From Alphaproteobacteria bacterium (GTDB lineage: Bacteria > Pseudomonadota > Alphaproteobacteria > Caulobacterales > Maricaulaceae): DNA of 64,000 bases. Numbering within the stretch: the stretch's first letter is position 1; the number at the start of each line of letters is the position of its first letter. Location: the NCBI GenBank assembly GCA_016124675.1, contig WGNG01000008.1, positions 80,735-144,734 on the forward strand, written 5' to 3'. Both the position numbers and the translations under genes were made by a program. The notes beneath the pieces are model-generated. The model saw only the letters and a program-made list of their open reading frames with translations. It had not been told where the DNA came from and did no database searches. This document shows, piece by piece, positions 18,403 through 27,397 of the stretch.

Positions 18403-19569
18403 CTACTCTGCCCGGCCCGCCGGCTTCAACCGGTCTGATCCGTAGCAGCCAAGCTGACGCACGGTTTTGGCGTGGCGTGACAGGTGCGCCAGGGCGCGCG
18501 CCACGGCCGGATCGTCCTCGTGGCCTTCCAGGTCGAGGAAGAAGAGCTGCTCCCATGGCGCGCCCGCCACGGGCCGGCTTTCCAGCTTGGTGAGGTTCAC
18601 GCCTTCGGTGCGGAAGCCCTCCAGCGCGCTGATCAGCGAGCCCGCCTCGTCGCTGGTGACCACCACCAGCGACGTCTTGCACGGCAGGAGCCGCGAGGCG
18701 GGCGCGGGGTCCAGCGCCAGCGATACAAAGCGCGTCTCGTTGCCGGCGAAGTCGGAGATATTGGGTTCGATCACATTGAGCCCGAACAGGCGCGCCGCAT
18801 CCGGGCTCGCCACGGCGGCCACGCCTGCCCCCTCGTCAAGCGCCCGCTCCAGCGCGCGGGTGGTGGAGGATACAGAGACTTTCTGCAGATCGGGCCTCGA
18901 ATTGAGCCAGCGCTGGGCCTGGCGCAGCGCCTGGGGATGGCCGTAGACGGTGCGCACCACACCCACATCGCTGGCCTTGCCGATCAGGGCGTGGACGATG
19001 CGCTGATGATGCTCGCCGGCGATCTTGAGGCGGGTTTCACGCAAGAGGTCATAGACCTCCACAATGCCGCCGGTGGCGGTGTTCTCAATGGGCAGGAAGC
19101 CGTACTCTGCCTCGCCCGCCTCCACCGCAGCAAAGATGGCGGCATAGTCGCGCTTGATCACCGGCGCCACGCCGGAATAGCGCCCGGAGTAGTGGGCATA
19201 GACGCCAAAGTGCGAATAGCTGCCCGGTCCACCGAGATAGGCGACGCGCGCCTCGGTCAGCAGCCGGTCGCCCGCGCGCGCATCCAGCCCGGCGCGCTGG
19301 CGGCGCAGGGAGTCGTCGATGATGGCCTGGAACAGGGTCTCGATGAAACGCGCGTCCAGCCCCGCCTCGCCGCCCATTTTGACCGCGCGCGCGATCACGT
19401 CCTGCTCGCGCTCCACATCGCGCACCGGTGTCTGCTCGCCGGCTTTCAGCGCGCCCAGCGCCTCGCCCAGACGGCGGCGCTCGGCCAGGAGGCGGATCAG
19501 CTCGGCATCCGCCCGGTCGATGGCGGCGCGCAGCACGGCGCGTTCATTGCGCGGTTCGGGCGGGGTCAT
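18403..19569 (-). CDS. pheA: Bifunctional chorismate mutase/prephenate dehydratase (P-protein)
   Basis: A 388-residue cytosolic enzyme of phenylalanine synthesis, turning chorismate into prephenate and then phenylpyruvate. Residues 5-90 form an AroQ-type mutase domain (LRAAIDRADAELIRLLAERRRL). About 110-285 is the dehydratase domain, with YLGGPGSYSH near its start, SSTTRALE and NETRFV near its end. About 300-375 is an ACT domain whose ESRPV motif binds phenylalanine for feedback inhibition. The ATG at 19569 follows AGGAGA. A hairpin with a T-run directly upstream and a short leader frame suggest attenuation control. Confidence 0.93.
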   Translation of the reverse strand: MTPPEPRNERAVLRAAIDRADAELIRLLAERRRLGEALGALKAGEQTPVRDVEREQDVIARAVKMGGEAGLDARFIETLFQAIIDDSLRRQRAGLDARAGDRLLTEARVAYLGGPGSYSHFGVYAHYSGRYSGVAPVIKRDYAAIFAAVEAGEAEYGFLPIENTATGGIVEVYDLLRETRLKIAGEHHQRIVHALIGKASDVGVVRTVYGHPQALRQAQRWLNSRPDLQKVSVSSTTRALERALDEGAGVAAVASPDAARLFGLNVIEPNISDFAGNETRFVSLALDPAPASRLLPCKTSLVVVTSDEAGSLISALEGFRTEGVNLTKLESRPVAGAPWEQLFFLDLEGHEDDPAVARALAHLSRHAKTVRQLGCYGSDRLKPAGRAE

Positions 19570-19583
19570 GATGGTCTCCTGAC

Positions 19584-19612
19584 AAACAAAAACCCCCGCT
19601 TTGCGGCGGGGG
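19584..19612 (-). terminator. Attenuator-type terminator upstream of pheA
   Basis: On the minus strand a GC-only 7-bp stem (19606-19612 with 19593-19599), with a 6-nt loop, is followed by TTTTTGTTT. It ends 14 nt before the pheA start. No minus-strand gene lies close upstream that would need a terminator here, which points to regulated readthrough into pheA. Confidence 0.75.
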
Positions 19613-19643
19613 CGGACTGGTCTTCATCTTCAAACAGACGAGC

Positions 19644-19709
19644 TCAGCCGGTCCCCTCAAGGCCGCCGGTATAGCCGGTAAAGGGATAGGTGGCCGGGCG
19701 CGTGATCAT
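19644..19709 (-). CDS. Putative 21-residue leader peptide of pheA
   Basis: A short open frame ends 31 nt before the attenuator stem. From the ATG at 19709 it reads 21 residues containing TYPFTGYTGG, so one Phe and two Tyr codons are clustered. An alternative ATG at 19721 adds four residues. Classical pheA leaders have runs of Phe codons; this one is sparse, and neither start has a strong ribosome-binding site. Translation is therefore a hypothesis based on position between promoter region and attenuator. Confidence 0.35.
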   Translation of the reverse strand: MITRPATYPFTGYTGGLEGTG

Positions 19710-19830
19710 GCGATGCAGCATGGCGCAGCGGCGTTTGTCCGGTCAAGCGGGAAAACCGCGCGCGTTGACTCCCGCGCCCCGGCGCGCTCCGATCACGCTG
19801 CGATATCGATACAGGGTACAGGAGATCACC

Positions 19831-20478
19831 ATGACCATGCGCTTTACTGCCGCCGCCGCCATGTCCGCCGCCTTGCTGGCCGCCTGCAACGCGCCGCAGG
19901 AGCAGAGCGCCGCGCCGGGTCCGGCCGGGCAGCCCCATGCCGTGATCGAAACCAGCCTTGGCGATATCCGCATCATGCTGCATGCTGACCGCGCGCCGGT
20001 GAGCGTCGCCAATTTCCTCGCCCATGTGGAGGCGGGCACGTTCAACGACGGTGAATTCTACCGCGTGGTGCGCGACGATAATGACCGGCCGGAGATCGAG
20101 ACCCCGATGAACCTCATCCAGGGCGGCTGGGGGTTCGAGGGCTTGCCCGAGGCAATCGGCATCGCCCATGAGGGTACGGACATGACAGGCCTCTCCCACG
20201 TGCGCGGCGCGGTCTCGATGGGACGCTATGACGTGGGCACGGCGACCACCGAGTTCTTCATCATGCTCAACGACACGCCGGGCCTCGACGCCGGTCCGGA
20301 CGGGCGCAATCCGGGCGACGAGGCGGGCTATGCCGTGTTCGGCCAGGTGGTGGAAGGCATCGAGATCGCCGAGGCCATCATGAACCGCCCGGCGGGCGGC
20401 CGGGAGGGCGCCCCCGAAAGCCTGGCCCACCAGTTCCTCACCGAACCGGTCACCATCCGCGCGATCCGGGCGGAGTGA
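19831..20478 (+). CDS. Cyclophilin-type peptidyl-prolyl isomerase lipoprotein
   Basis: A 215-residue cyclophilin catalysing proline cis/trans isomerisation, exported as a lipoprotein (LLAAC near residue 19). Core landmarks are IETSLGDIRIML, GEFYRVVRDDN, HVRGAVSMGRYD and TTEFFIMLND. The start at ATG 19831 is set by AGGAGATC eight bases upstream; the open frame further upstream overlaps the pheA leader on the other strand and is not used. It probably assists periplasmic protein folding. It is convergent with the isovaleryl-CoA dehydrogenase gene. Confidence 0.88.
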   Translation: MTMRFTAAAAMSAALLAACNAPQEQSAAPGPAGQPHAVIETSLGDIRIMLHADRAPVSVANFLAHVEAGTFNDGEFYRVVRDDNDRPEIETPMNLIQGGWGFEGLPEAIGIAHEGTDMTGLSHVRGAVSMGRYDVGTATTEFFIMLNDTPGLDAGPDGRNPGDEAGYAVFGQVVEGIEIAEAIMNRPAGGREGAPESLAHQFLTEPVTIRAIRAE

Positions 20479-20504
20479 GAGGGCGCGGCGATCAGGCCAA
20501 GACG

Positions 20505-21677
20505 CTACCTTGTCGCGTTGAACAGCTCGCGCCCGATCAGCATGCGGCGGATCTCGCTGGTGCCGGCGCCGATCTCGTAGAGCTTGGCGTCGCGCAGGAG
20601 GCGGCCCGTGGGGTACTCGTTGATATAGCCATTGCCGCCGAGGATCTGGATGGCGTCCAGCGCGCACTGGGTGGCGGCTTCCGCCGCGAACAGAATGGCG
20701 CCCGCCGCGTCCTGGCGCGTCGTGCGGCCCCGGTCGCACGCTTGCGCCACGGCGTAGACATAGGCGCGCGCAGCGGTCATGCGGGTGTACATGTCGGCGA
20801 TCTTGCCCTGGATCAGCTGGAACTCGCCGATGGCCTGGCCGAATTGCTTGCGCTCGTGGACATAGGGCATGACCACATCCATGCACGCCTGCATGATCCC
20901 GATGGGACCCGAGGCCAGCACGGCGCGCTCATAATCAAGCCCGCTCATCAGCACGCGCACCCCGCCGCCGACCGAGCCGAGCACGTTCTCTTCGGGCACG
21001 TCGCAGTTTTCAAACACCAGCTCCCCGGTTTCAGACCCGCGCATGCCCAGCTTGTCGAGCTTCTGGGCAACGGAGAACCCCTTCATCCCCTTCTCGATCA
21101 GGAAGGCGGTGATGCCCTTGGAGCCGCCTTGCGGATCAGTCTTGGCGTAGACCACCAGCACATCGGCGCTGGGCCCGTTGGTGATCCACATCTTCGATCC
21201 GTTGAGGACGTAGCGGTCGCCCTTCTTCTCGGCTTTGAGGCGCATCGAAACCACGTCGGAGCCGGCGCCCGTCTCGCTCATGGCCAGCGCGCCCACATGC
21301 TCGCCGCTGATCAGCCTTGGCAGATAACGCGCGCGCTGATCATCATTGCCGTTGAGCCGTATCTGGTTGACGCACAGGTTTGAGTGCGCGCCGTAGGACA
21401 ATCCCACCGAGGCCGAGGCCCGGCTGATCTCTTCCATGGCGATGCAGTGTTCGAGATAGCCAAGCCCGGACCCGCCGAGCTCCTCTTCCACCGTGATGCC
21501 CAGAAGGCCCAGCGCACCCATCTCCTGCCACAGATCGGCAGGGAATGTGTCGGTGGCGTCGATTTGCGCCGCGCGCGGCGCAATTTTGTCGGAGGCGAAG
21601 GAGCGCACGGTGTCGCGCAGCATCTCCGCCGTGTCGCCGAGCGCAAACTCGAGCGTGGGATATTGGTTGGCTGTCAT
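20505..21677 (-). CDS. ivd: Isovaleryl-CoA dehydrogenase
   Basis: A 390-residue FAD acyl-CoA dehydrogenase oxidising isovaleryl-CoA in leucine breakdown and passing electrons to ETF. Signatures are [14 protein letters not shown] (FAD/substrate region), [10 protein letters not shown], and [13 protein letters not shown] with [12 protein letters not shown] near the C-terminus. The Glu in [11 protein letters not shown] corresponds to the catalytic base of the isovaleryl/isobutyryl group, which lies earlier than in medium-chain enzymes. The usual liu partners are not adjacent, although a propionyl-CoA carboxylase alpha gene lies 7 kb away. Confidence 0.93.
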   Translation of the reverse strand: MTANQYPTLEFALGDTAEMLRDTVRSFASDKIAPRAAQIDATDTFPADLWQEMGALGLLGITVEEELGGSGLGYLEHCIAMEEISRASASVGLSYGAHSNLCVNQIRLNGNDDQRARYLPRLISGEHVGALAMSETGAGSDVVSMRLKAEKKGDRYVLNGSKMWITNGPSADVLVVYAKTDPQGGSKGITAFLIEKGMKGFSVAQKLDKLGMRGSETGELVFENCDVPEENVLGSVGGGVRVLMSGLDYERAVLASGPIGIMQACMDVVMPYVHERKQFGQAIGEFQLIQGKIADMYTRMTAARAYVYAVAQACDRGRTTRQDAAGAILFAAEAATQCALDAIQILGGNGYINEYPTGRLLRDAKLYEIGAGTSEIRRMLIGRELFNATR

Positions 21678-21730
21678 GGCGAGCGAGATACCACGCCGGG
21701 GCGCCCGGTCAAGCGGCGGCGCAGCAGCGC

Positions 21731-22417
21731 TCAGGCATAGACCGCCGCGCCCATTGCCCCGGCGATCCCGGCAGAGGCGGTCAGCGCCGCGCCCAGGCGC
21801 CGCCAGACCGGCTCGTCAGGTCCCGAAATCGCGCGAAGATGAAAATAGCTGACCCAGAGCACGATCACGCCGAGCACCACCGGTTCGAACACCCCGTTAT
21901 GGCCGCCCGGCCCGGCGAGCGTCGAGGCCGGTTCGGCCGCGCTGATGACCGCCAGAAATCCGAACAGGCCGTATTGCGCGCCGCGAACACTGGCCGTGAG
22001 GGAGCGCCGCCTGAGCCGCCAGATCTGGGCCGAAGCGAACAGGATAATGCCAAAGGCAAGGGCGCCGAGAAACAGCGGCACGGCGACCGAGGCCGCCCGC
22101 CAGAACTGGCCCTCCCCGGCGGCGGCGCGCACGCCCTCGCCCATGGCGACGACAGCGCCGCCCGCCTGGGGAACGGCAAGGGATATCGCAATCAGTCCGG
22201 CAAACAGGCCCAGCACCAGGAACGGCCCGGGCGCCAGCCACCAGCCGCGCCGGCCCTCATTCCCGATAGCGTCAAGCTGCGGCGCGAGGACGCGCGGATT
22301 GAGCAGCACCGCCAGCAGGGTCGGGATGATCAGGATAAGCCCGAGCGACAGCTGCGTCAGCGCGCCATCGATCACGCCCAGCGCCCGCCGGCCTTCGCTT
22401 ACCGCCTCATCCGCCAT
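21731..22417 (-). CDS. Hypothetical integral membrane protein
   Basis: A 228-residue protein with about five or six hydrophobic helices, including [34 protein letters not shown] and [13 protein letters not shown]. Short polar loops separate them. I do not recognise the family. The ATG at 22417 is preferred because GGGAGG precedes it by eight bases; an in-frame ATG at 22450 has no such site. It is 66 bp downstream of spmX on the same strand and could be co-transcribed with it. Confidence 0.65.
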   Translation of the reverse strand: MADEAVSEGRRALGVIDGALTQLSLGLILIIPTLLAVLLNPRVLAPQLDAIGNEGRRGWWLAPGPFLVLGLFAGLIAISLAVPQAGGAVVAMGEGVRAAAGEGQFWRAASVAVPLFLGALAFGIILFASAQIWRLRRRSLTASVRGAQYGLFGFLAVISAAEPASTLAGPGGHNGVFEPVVLGVIVLWVSYFHLRAISGPDEPVWRRLGAALTASAGIAGAMGAAVYA

Positions 22418-22483
22418 GACCACCGCCTCCCGGGCAGACTTTGGCGCCATGCTCCGGTCCGGTCCAGTCTCCCGGCTTCAGGG

Positions 22484-24301
22484 TCAGTTGCGTTTGGCGC
22501 GCCGTTCCTTCAGCCGTCCGGCGATCGTGACCCCGGAGGCGACCGCCATGAGCACGCCGCCCGCGATCAGGGCCGGGGCGATCCAGTCATGGCCGATGCC
22601 TTCAGCCCTGTAGGCATCGAAGTTGGAGACCAGATAGGACGCGCCGAGCCCGGTCATCAACAGGCCGAGGCCCAGATTGCCGATGAAGAGCTTGATGCCG
22701 GCGTGTTGCGGCTGGCTCTGCGCGCCCTCATCCGGCATGTGCGCCATCGCCTCGGCGCCGGCCAGGTGCGCCGGATCAAGGGCGGCGTCATCCTCGTGGA
22801 CGGCGTCAGCAGGCTCGCCTTCGGGGCGTCGCGGGCCTTCCACTTCACCTGACAAACCTGCGGCGCGGGCCGGTGCGTCGCCCGGATGCGGCGGCGCCAG
22901 ATCAGCGCCTGAACCGGCAGGACGAGGAACAGCGCCCTCAACCAAGGCCCCCTCGAGGGACGCCGGCTGCGGCGCAACACGCTGCTCAAGGGTCGTAACC
23001 GGTGCGTCAACCGCAATGGTCTGCGCGGCGTGCGGGTGTCCAGGCGCCGAAACTGGCGCATCAGCCTCAACCGGGCGCGGCGCGGCCGCCTCAACCGATT
23101 CTGACATGGGCTGCGCAGGGTTTTGCGGCGCCGTCACGACGGCCGGTGTGAGAAAGTTGAATCCGAGGATCGGGTTGGCGCTGGCGGGCCAGTTGGCTGG
23201 CCGGGGGGCCATGTCCGGGCCTGGCGCATGGGCGGGCGCGACGGGCTCGGTCTGAGGCTGAGGCTCGGCTTCAGGCTCCGTCGCAAGCTCGGGCTCAGCT
23301 TCAACCACGGTCTCCGGGTCCGGCTGAAGCGCCGGGTGCGCTGCGGGCTCCGCTTCGGGTTCAGCCGCAACGGCGATCTCATCCTCCGGCTGGGGCTCGG
23401 GCCGGGCCTCGATCTCTCCTTCTGCCTCTGCCGCCACCTCAGCTTCAGCATGTGCTTCAGGTGCGTTGGCCGCCGGCGCCGCAACCACAGACGCTTTCGA
23501 TGCATCGCCAGCCATGGACGCCGCCATGCGCGCCAGCACGGCTTTCACTGCGGCGTCCTGTTCGGTGCGCGCCGCCTGCTGGGCCGCAGGCTCAGGTGCG
23601 GGCTCCTGCAAGGATTCCGGCTCGGGCGCCGGCGCCGACCGGTCATGCCCTTGGGATGCGGCCTCCTCAGATGCAGCGACCGCCTCAGATCCGTTCACCG
23701 TATCAGCGCAGGCGGGAGCCGCGTCCGCAGCGGGCGCGGCCTCGGCGGGCCCGTCTTCAAATGCGATATCCACTTCGACCAGCGGGCCAAGGCGCGGCGC
23801 AGGCGCAGGCTGGGCCGGCGGGGCGGGCTCGGGGGCCGCCGCCGGCGCATCAAGCGCCGACAGGAACAGCGCCTTTTCGGCCGCGCGGCGGCGCACCAGG
23901 CGCTCGGACACCACAAGGCGTCCGTCTTCTTCGGCGCGCACCCAGGTCTCCAGCGCCGCTGCGGCCTCGCGATGCTTTCCCGCGCGTGTCAGGCGCGCCA
24001 CGTCAGACACCTTGAAGGCATTGGCGCCCACCGACGCCGCGAAGGAGACCAGCGCATCGCGCATGGGGGCGGGCAGATCGGCGCCGGCGGCCGTCTCCAC
24101 CGCCTGTTCGGCCAGCAGCACGTCATAGATCAGGAGCAGTTCGGCGTTTTCGCGGCTGAGGGTGACGCCCTCTTTCGCTGCAGCGCTGTGGCCATAGCCG
24201 ACCAGCCAGCGGCGGCCGCGCCGTTCGGCCACGCCCAGGAAGGGTTCGTGAGCCTTGATCAGATCGCGCGCAGTGCGGGTGGATTTCAAACGCGGTTTCA
24301 T
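22484..24301 (-). CDS. spmX: SpmX-like polar muramidase-domain protein
   Basis: A 605-residue protein with the SpmX architecture. Residues 1-145 are a phage-lysozyme-like (GH24) domain and about 150-530 a low-complexity Pro/Ala/Glu-rich linker. Two membrane helices lie near 536-558 and 573-595, with a basic tail. In Caulobacter, SpmX sits at the stalked pole, recruits the kinase DivJ and helps set polarity. Catalytic Glu19 is kept (AHEPFLG), but the Asp and Thr that complete the lysozyme triad (YxD...GxxTIGYGH) are replaced in AERRGRRWLVGYGHS. This agrees with a structural rather than lytic role. The linker is considerably longer than in Caulobacter. Confidence 0.86.
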   Translation of the reverse strand: MKPRLKSTRTARDLIKAHEPFLGVAERRGRRWLVGYGHSAAAKEGVTLSRENAELLLIYDVLLAEQAVETAAGADLPAPMRDALVSFAASVGANAFKVSDVARLTRAGKHREAAAALETWVRAEEDGRLVVSERLVRRRAAEKALFLSALDAPAAAPEPAPPAQPAPAPRLGPLVEVDIAFEDGPAEAAPAADAAPACADTVNGSEAVAASEEAASQGHDRSAPAPEPESLQEPAPEPAAQQAARTEQDAAVKAVLARMAASMAGDASKASVVAAPAANAPEAHAEAEVAAEAEGEIEARPEPQPEDEIAVAAEPEAEPAAHPALQPDPETVVEAEPELATEPEAEPQPQTEPVAPAHAPGPDMAPRPANWPASANPILGFNFLTPAVVTAPQNPAQPMSESVEAAAPRPVEADAPVSAPGHPHAAQTIAVDAPVTTLEQRVAPQPASLEGALVEGAVPRPAGSGADLAPPHPGDAPARAAGLSGEVEGPRRPEGEPADAVHEDDAALDPAHLAGAEAMAHMPDEGAQSQPQHAGIKLFIGNLGLGLLMTGLGASYLVSNFDAYRAEGIGHDWIAPALIAGGVLMAVASGVTIAGRLKERRAKRN

Positions 24302-24361
24302 CGCTGTCCCGTTCCGAAACGGCAGACTTCTGGCAGGATCGGCCTTGCAAGCGCGAGGCCG

Positions 24362-25366
24362 TCAGCGCGCAGGCCGGTCAAGAATCTCCACCGAGTCCAC
24401 GGCGGTGAAGGGCGCAAAGAAGCCCGCCCCGGCCCCCCCGCCGATCAGCCATATCTCCCCGCCCAGCGCCACGGCGGCCGCTTCGGTGCGTGTGGACGGC
24501 AGCACCGCGCCCTGGCGCCAGGCTGACGCGCCGGGATCGAGGACCAGATGGTCGCGCAGGGTCTGGCGCATGTCCGAGCTGCGCCCGCCGAGTATGTGAA
24601 TGGCGCCGTTGAGCGCCACCATGGCATGCCCGGCGCGCGGCCGGGGCAGATCCGGGCCGCGCCGCCACTCACCCGCCGCCAGGTCATAGATATCGACACG
24701 GGCGCTGGTCTCTCCATCGCGCGAGCCGCCCGCCAGCCAGATCTCGTCATCGAGGCGCACCGCCGCCCCGCCCCGCCGCGCGGTTTCGATGGGCGCGGAC
24801 AATGTGCTCCATTCGCCGGCCTCGAGGTCGAGGACATAGAGGTCGGTCGCCCCGTCCTCGCCGCCCACAGCGTAAAGCCGGCCATCCGCCTCGATCAGGG
24901 TGAAGGACGCCTTGGCGCCCGGCATGGCCGGTTCGCCCTGCCAGACATCAGCTTCGGGGTCATAGGACCAGGCTTCAGCGATCGGCTCGCCGCCTGACTC
25001 GGAAGAATACCCGCCCGCAATCCAGATCCGCCCGTGCGCGGACGCCATGGCGAAGCGCTCCAGCCCCAGCGGCAGCGGCGCGCGCGCGCGCCACGCGCCG
25101 TCATCCGGCGCCAGCGCCTCAAAATCATTGCGCGGCTCGACCAGGCCCGCGCCGCCTGCTGCGTAGATCACCCCGTCATGCACCACCCCCGCCAGGCCCG
25201 CGCGCGCCGTTTCCAGCCGCGGGCCGGGACGCCACGGGCCGCTGATCGAATAGCCCGACACCGGGCCGCGCTCGCTCCATGGGCGGGCGTCGTCCTGGGC
25301 GGACGCATCGGGCGCGGGGCCGAGGAGCGGCGTGGCGAGTGCGAAAATGCAAAGTGTGCGCAGCAT
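24362..25366 (-). CDS. Secreted Kelch-repeat beta-propeller protein
   Basis: A 334-residue protein with a Sec signal peptide (cleavage near DASAQ) followed by about six Kelch repeats. Repeated signatures include GVIYAAGG, GRIWIAGGYS, GRLYAVGGED, DEIWLAGGS, GAIHILGG and GEIWLIGGG, each followed by a conserved Trp in the next blade. Kelch propellers serve as binding scaffolds or, in some families, as sialate mutarotases or oxidases; nothing here decides which. The ATG at 25366 begins the signal peptide. Confidence 0.85.
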   Translation of the reverse strand: MLRTLCIFALATPLLGPAPDASAQDDARPWSERGPVSGYSISGPWRPGPRLETARAGLAGVVHDGVIYAAGGAGLVEPRNDFEALAPDDGAWRARAPLPLGLERFAMASAHGRIWIAGGYSSESGGEPIAEAWSYDPEADVWQGEPAMPGAKASFTLIEADGRLYAVGGEDGATDLYVLDLEAGEWSTLSAPIETARRGGAAVRLDDEIWLAGGSRDGETSARVDIYDLAAGEWRRGPDLPRPRAGHAMVALNGAIHILGGRSSDMRQTLRDHLVLDPGASAWRQGAVLPSTRTEAAAVALGGEIWLIGGGAGAGFFAPFTAVDSVEILDRPAR

Positions 25367-25478
25367 GGAATATTCCTGTCAGTGCCACCCCGTCGATCAC
25401 CCCCATTGTCTGGCGCCAAAGGCGGCGGAACAAGGGCCGGCGCGCGTCCTTGCCAATACGTTCGCAGCGCGCCAATGC

Positions 25479-25506
25479 AAAAAGGCCCGGCGCTTGGCCG
25501 GGCCTT
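25479..25506 (-). terminator. Terminator downstream of tRNA-Leu
   Basis: On the minus strand a 10-bp stem (25497-25506 with 25482-25491) and a 5-nt loop are followed by a T-run (complement of the A's at 25479-25483). It lies about 30 nt beyond the tRNA 3' end. Confidence 0.88.
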
Positions 25507-25537
25507 GTCACAGGCGCTCCGGTGAAGGAGCGCGGGA

Positions 25538-25624
25538 TGGTGCGGTCGAGAAGACTCGAACTTCCACGGGTTTTACCCCACAGCGACCTCAACGCTGCGC
25601 GTCTACCAATTCCGCCACGACCGC
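25538..25624 (-). tRNA. tRNA-Leu (anticodon GAG)
   Basis: An 87-nt class II tRNA on the minus strand. The acceptor is GCGGTCG/CGACCGC, the anticodon stem CAGCG/CGCTG with loop TTGAGGT, and there is a long variable arm and T arm AGTTCGAGTCTTC, with discriminator A and an encoded CCA. Confidence 0.97.
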
Positions 25625-25694
25625 AAAACCGGAGCGCGCGTGTACCAAGACGGCGGGGGCTTGTGAAGTCCCCCGGTGTAGAGCGCGGCCCGGC

Positions 25695-25940
25695 TCAGGC
25701 TGCGAAATAATCGTGGACGTCGGCCGGACCGGTGATCGACACGGCGACGCGGTCGCCCTGGATCACGAGCTCACCGCGCGCGATAGGATGATTATTGGCC
25801 AGGACCCACACTTCCTCATGCTCGGCGGTGGCGAGCGGAATCACCGCGCCCCGGCCCATGCGCAGGAATTGCTGGATCGTCATGCGCGACCGGCCAAGCA
25901 GAACGGAGATTTCGACCTGGACTTCGCCCAGCTGGCTCAT
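25695..25940 (-). CDS. FliN-like flagellar motor switch (SpoA-domain) protein
   Basis: An 81-residue protein consisting almost entirely of the C-terminal SpoA domain of FliN/FliM. Recognisable features are VQVEISVLLGRSRMTI, an RMGRGAVIPL turn and ANNHPIARGELVIQGDRVAVSIT. Such domains build the flagellar C-ring, or the sorting platform of type III secretion. FliN is usually encoded with fliF, fliG and fliH; here it is isolated beside tRNA-Leu with no flagellar genes in view, so it may be a second copy. Family assignment is firm; partner assignment is not. Confidence 0.85.
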   Translation of the reverse strand: MSQLGEVQVEISVLLGRSRMTIQQFLRMGRGAVIPLATAEHEEVWVLANNHPIARGELVIQGDRVAVSITGPADVHDYFAA

Positions 25941-26056
25941 GGTGACGCGGACCGGTTGGACTCTGACAGGAGCGAGGGCTTGCCTCGCGGCTCGGGAGTT
26001 ACGATGTTCCGCACCGGTTTCGGAGGCGTTAAGGCCCTGAGCAAGGACAGCGAAAA

Positions 26057-26728
26057 ATGCCGATCAGCTGGGCGGTTTCAACAGCGCGCGTACCCTACCC
26101 CGACGCCGTTGCGGCCATGGAGGCCCGCGTGGACGCCATTGCGCGCGGAGAGGCCAATGAGCTGATCTGGCTTCTCGAGCATGACCCCATCTATACCGCC
26201 GGGACCAGCGCCGACCCGTCCGACCTGCGCGATCCGGAGCGGTTCGCGGTGCATCGCACCGGGCGCGGCGGCGAGTACACCTATCACGGGCCTGGCCAGC
26301 GCGTGGCCTATGTGATGCTGGACCTGCGCGAGCGCGGCCGGGATGCGCGCCAATTTGTGCGCGATCTGGAGCAGTGGATCATCCACACGCTGGGCGCCTT
26401 CAACGTCACCGGCGAGCGCCGCTGCGGACGGGTCGGGGTGTGGGTGAACCGCACTCAGGCTGGCGGGCCCGAGCGCGAGGACAAGATCGCCGCCATCGGC
26501 ATCCGCCTGCGCCGCTGGGTGTCGTTCCACGGCATCGCGCTGAATGTGGAGCCGGACCTGACGCATTTTGACGGCATCACGCCGTGCGGCATAACCGATC
26601 CGCGATATGGGGTGACCAGCCTCATCGATCTGGGATTGCCGGTGACCATGGACGAGGCTGATCTCGCGCTCAAACAGGCGTTCGAGGCGCTGTTCGGCCC
26701 GGTCAGCCCCGAGGCGGCGCCGGTCTGA
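26057..26728 (+). CDS. lipB: Octanoyl-ACP:protein N-octanoyltransferase
   Basis: A 223-residue cytosolic enzyme moving octanoate from acyl carrier protein onto lipoyl domains, the first step of lipoate synthesis. The catalytic Cys177 is in GITPCGI and the partner Lys143 in [10 protein letters not shown]. The signature [12 protein letters not shown] spans about residues 70-81. The ATG at 26057 follows AAGGACAG. Its last 26 bp overlap the 3' end of the convergent DUF805-like gene. Confidence 0.95.
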   Translation: MPISWAVSTARVPYPDAVAAMEARVDAIARGEANELIWLLEHDPIYTAGTSADPSDLRDPERFAVHRTGRGGEYTYHGPGQRVAYVMLDLRERGRDARQFVRDLEQWIIHTLGAFNVTGERRCGRVGVWVNRTQAGGPEREDKIAAIGIRLRRWVSFHGIALNVEPDLTHFDGITPCGITDPRYGVTSLIDLGLPVTMDEADLALKQAFEALFGPVSPEAAPV

Positions 26729-27290
26729 CCTTCGGCCCCAGGCGCGCAAACCATAGCGCAAACAGGGCGATGACAATCCAGAACGCCCAGGTGGAGGGCC
26801 AGACGCCCGCCTCGGCGATCAGGCGGGTGAGCCCTTCGTCATTGGCCAGTCGCTCGCTCAGGGCCTGCTGCAAGGCGCGATCACGGGCGGCGGCGTTGAC
26901 GGCCCGGGGATCGTTCAGATCGACACCGCGCGCTTCCATGAGGTCGAAAAACACCGGAACCAGCGAGACCGTCATCGCCAGAATGGCGATCACCGTCTTG
27001 GCAAGCCACGCCACCAGGAGCGGGACGACGGCCATATCCTGCCGGCGCCCGGCATGACGCAGGCGGTTGATATGCGCGCAGAGGACAAAGAACGCGATCG
27101 CCGGCCAGAATATCAGGCCCTCCGCGCCCAGAAGGCTCAACCGCACGAAATCCACCGCCGCGATCAGGCCAAGCGCGATCCAGTACTGGTCCGCGTCCGC
27201 GCGCTGATTGGGCAGGAAGGCGGCGGCGAAGGTCAGGCGGGAAATCACAGATCGGACACCGGGTTGAACGCTGAGCGCGCCGCGCGACAC
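26703..27290 (-). CDS. DUF805-like integral membrane protein
   Basis: About 195 residues with four likely membrane helices. The pattern [17 protein letters not shown], then [21 protein letters not shown], resembles the DUF805 family, which has an aromatic YW near the first helix and an R-L-H-(D/A)-x-G-R loop. The function of that family is unknown. The first start is a GTG at 27290 without a good ribosome-binding site; an in-frame GTG at 27248 is equally possible. Two more small membrane proteins, one clearly DUF805, lie just upstream on the same strand. Confidence 0.6.
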   Translation of the reverse strand: MSRGALSVQPGVRSVISRLTFAAAFLPNQRADADQYWIALGLIAAVDFVRLSLLGAEGLIFWPAIAFFVLCAHINRLRHAGRRQDMAVVPLLVAWLAKTVIAILAMTVSLVPVFFDLMEARGVDLNDPRAVNAAARDRALQQALSERLANDEGLTRLIAEAGVWPSTWAFWIVIALFALWFARLGPKVRPAPPRG

Positions 27291-27397
27291 TCGCGCGACT
27301 GGCTGCCCACGGTATGGAGCCCGGCCGCGTCCGGTTCAAGACACACCGGCGCCCGGAGGAGGCCTCCAGGCGCCGAAAGCCTTCGTGGCGTGCCGGA

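Noticed and set aside
18101..18682. 193-codon minus-strand frame running through tRNA-Val
   Set aside because: It translates the tRNA itself (the familiar LAQLVEHLVYTERVGGSSP artefact) and overlaps the end of pheA.
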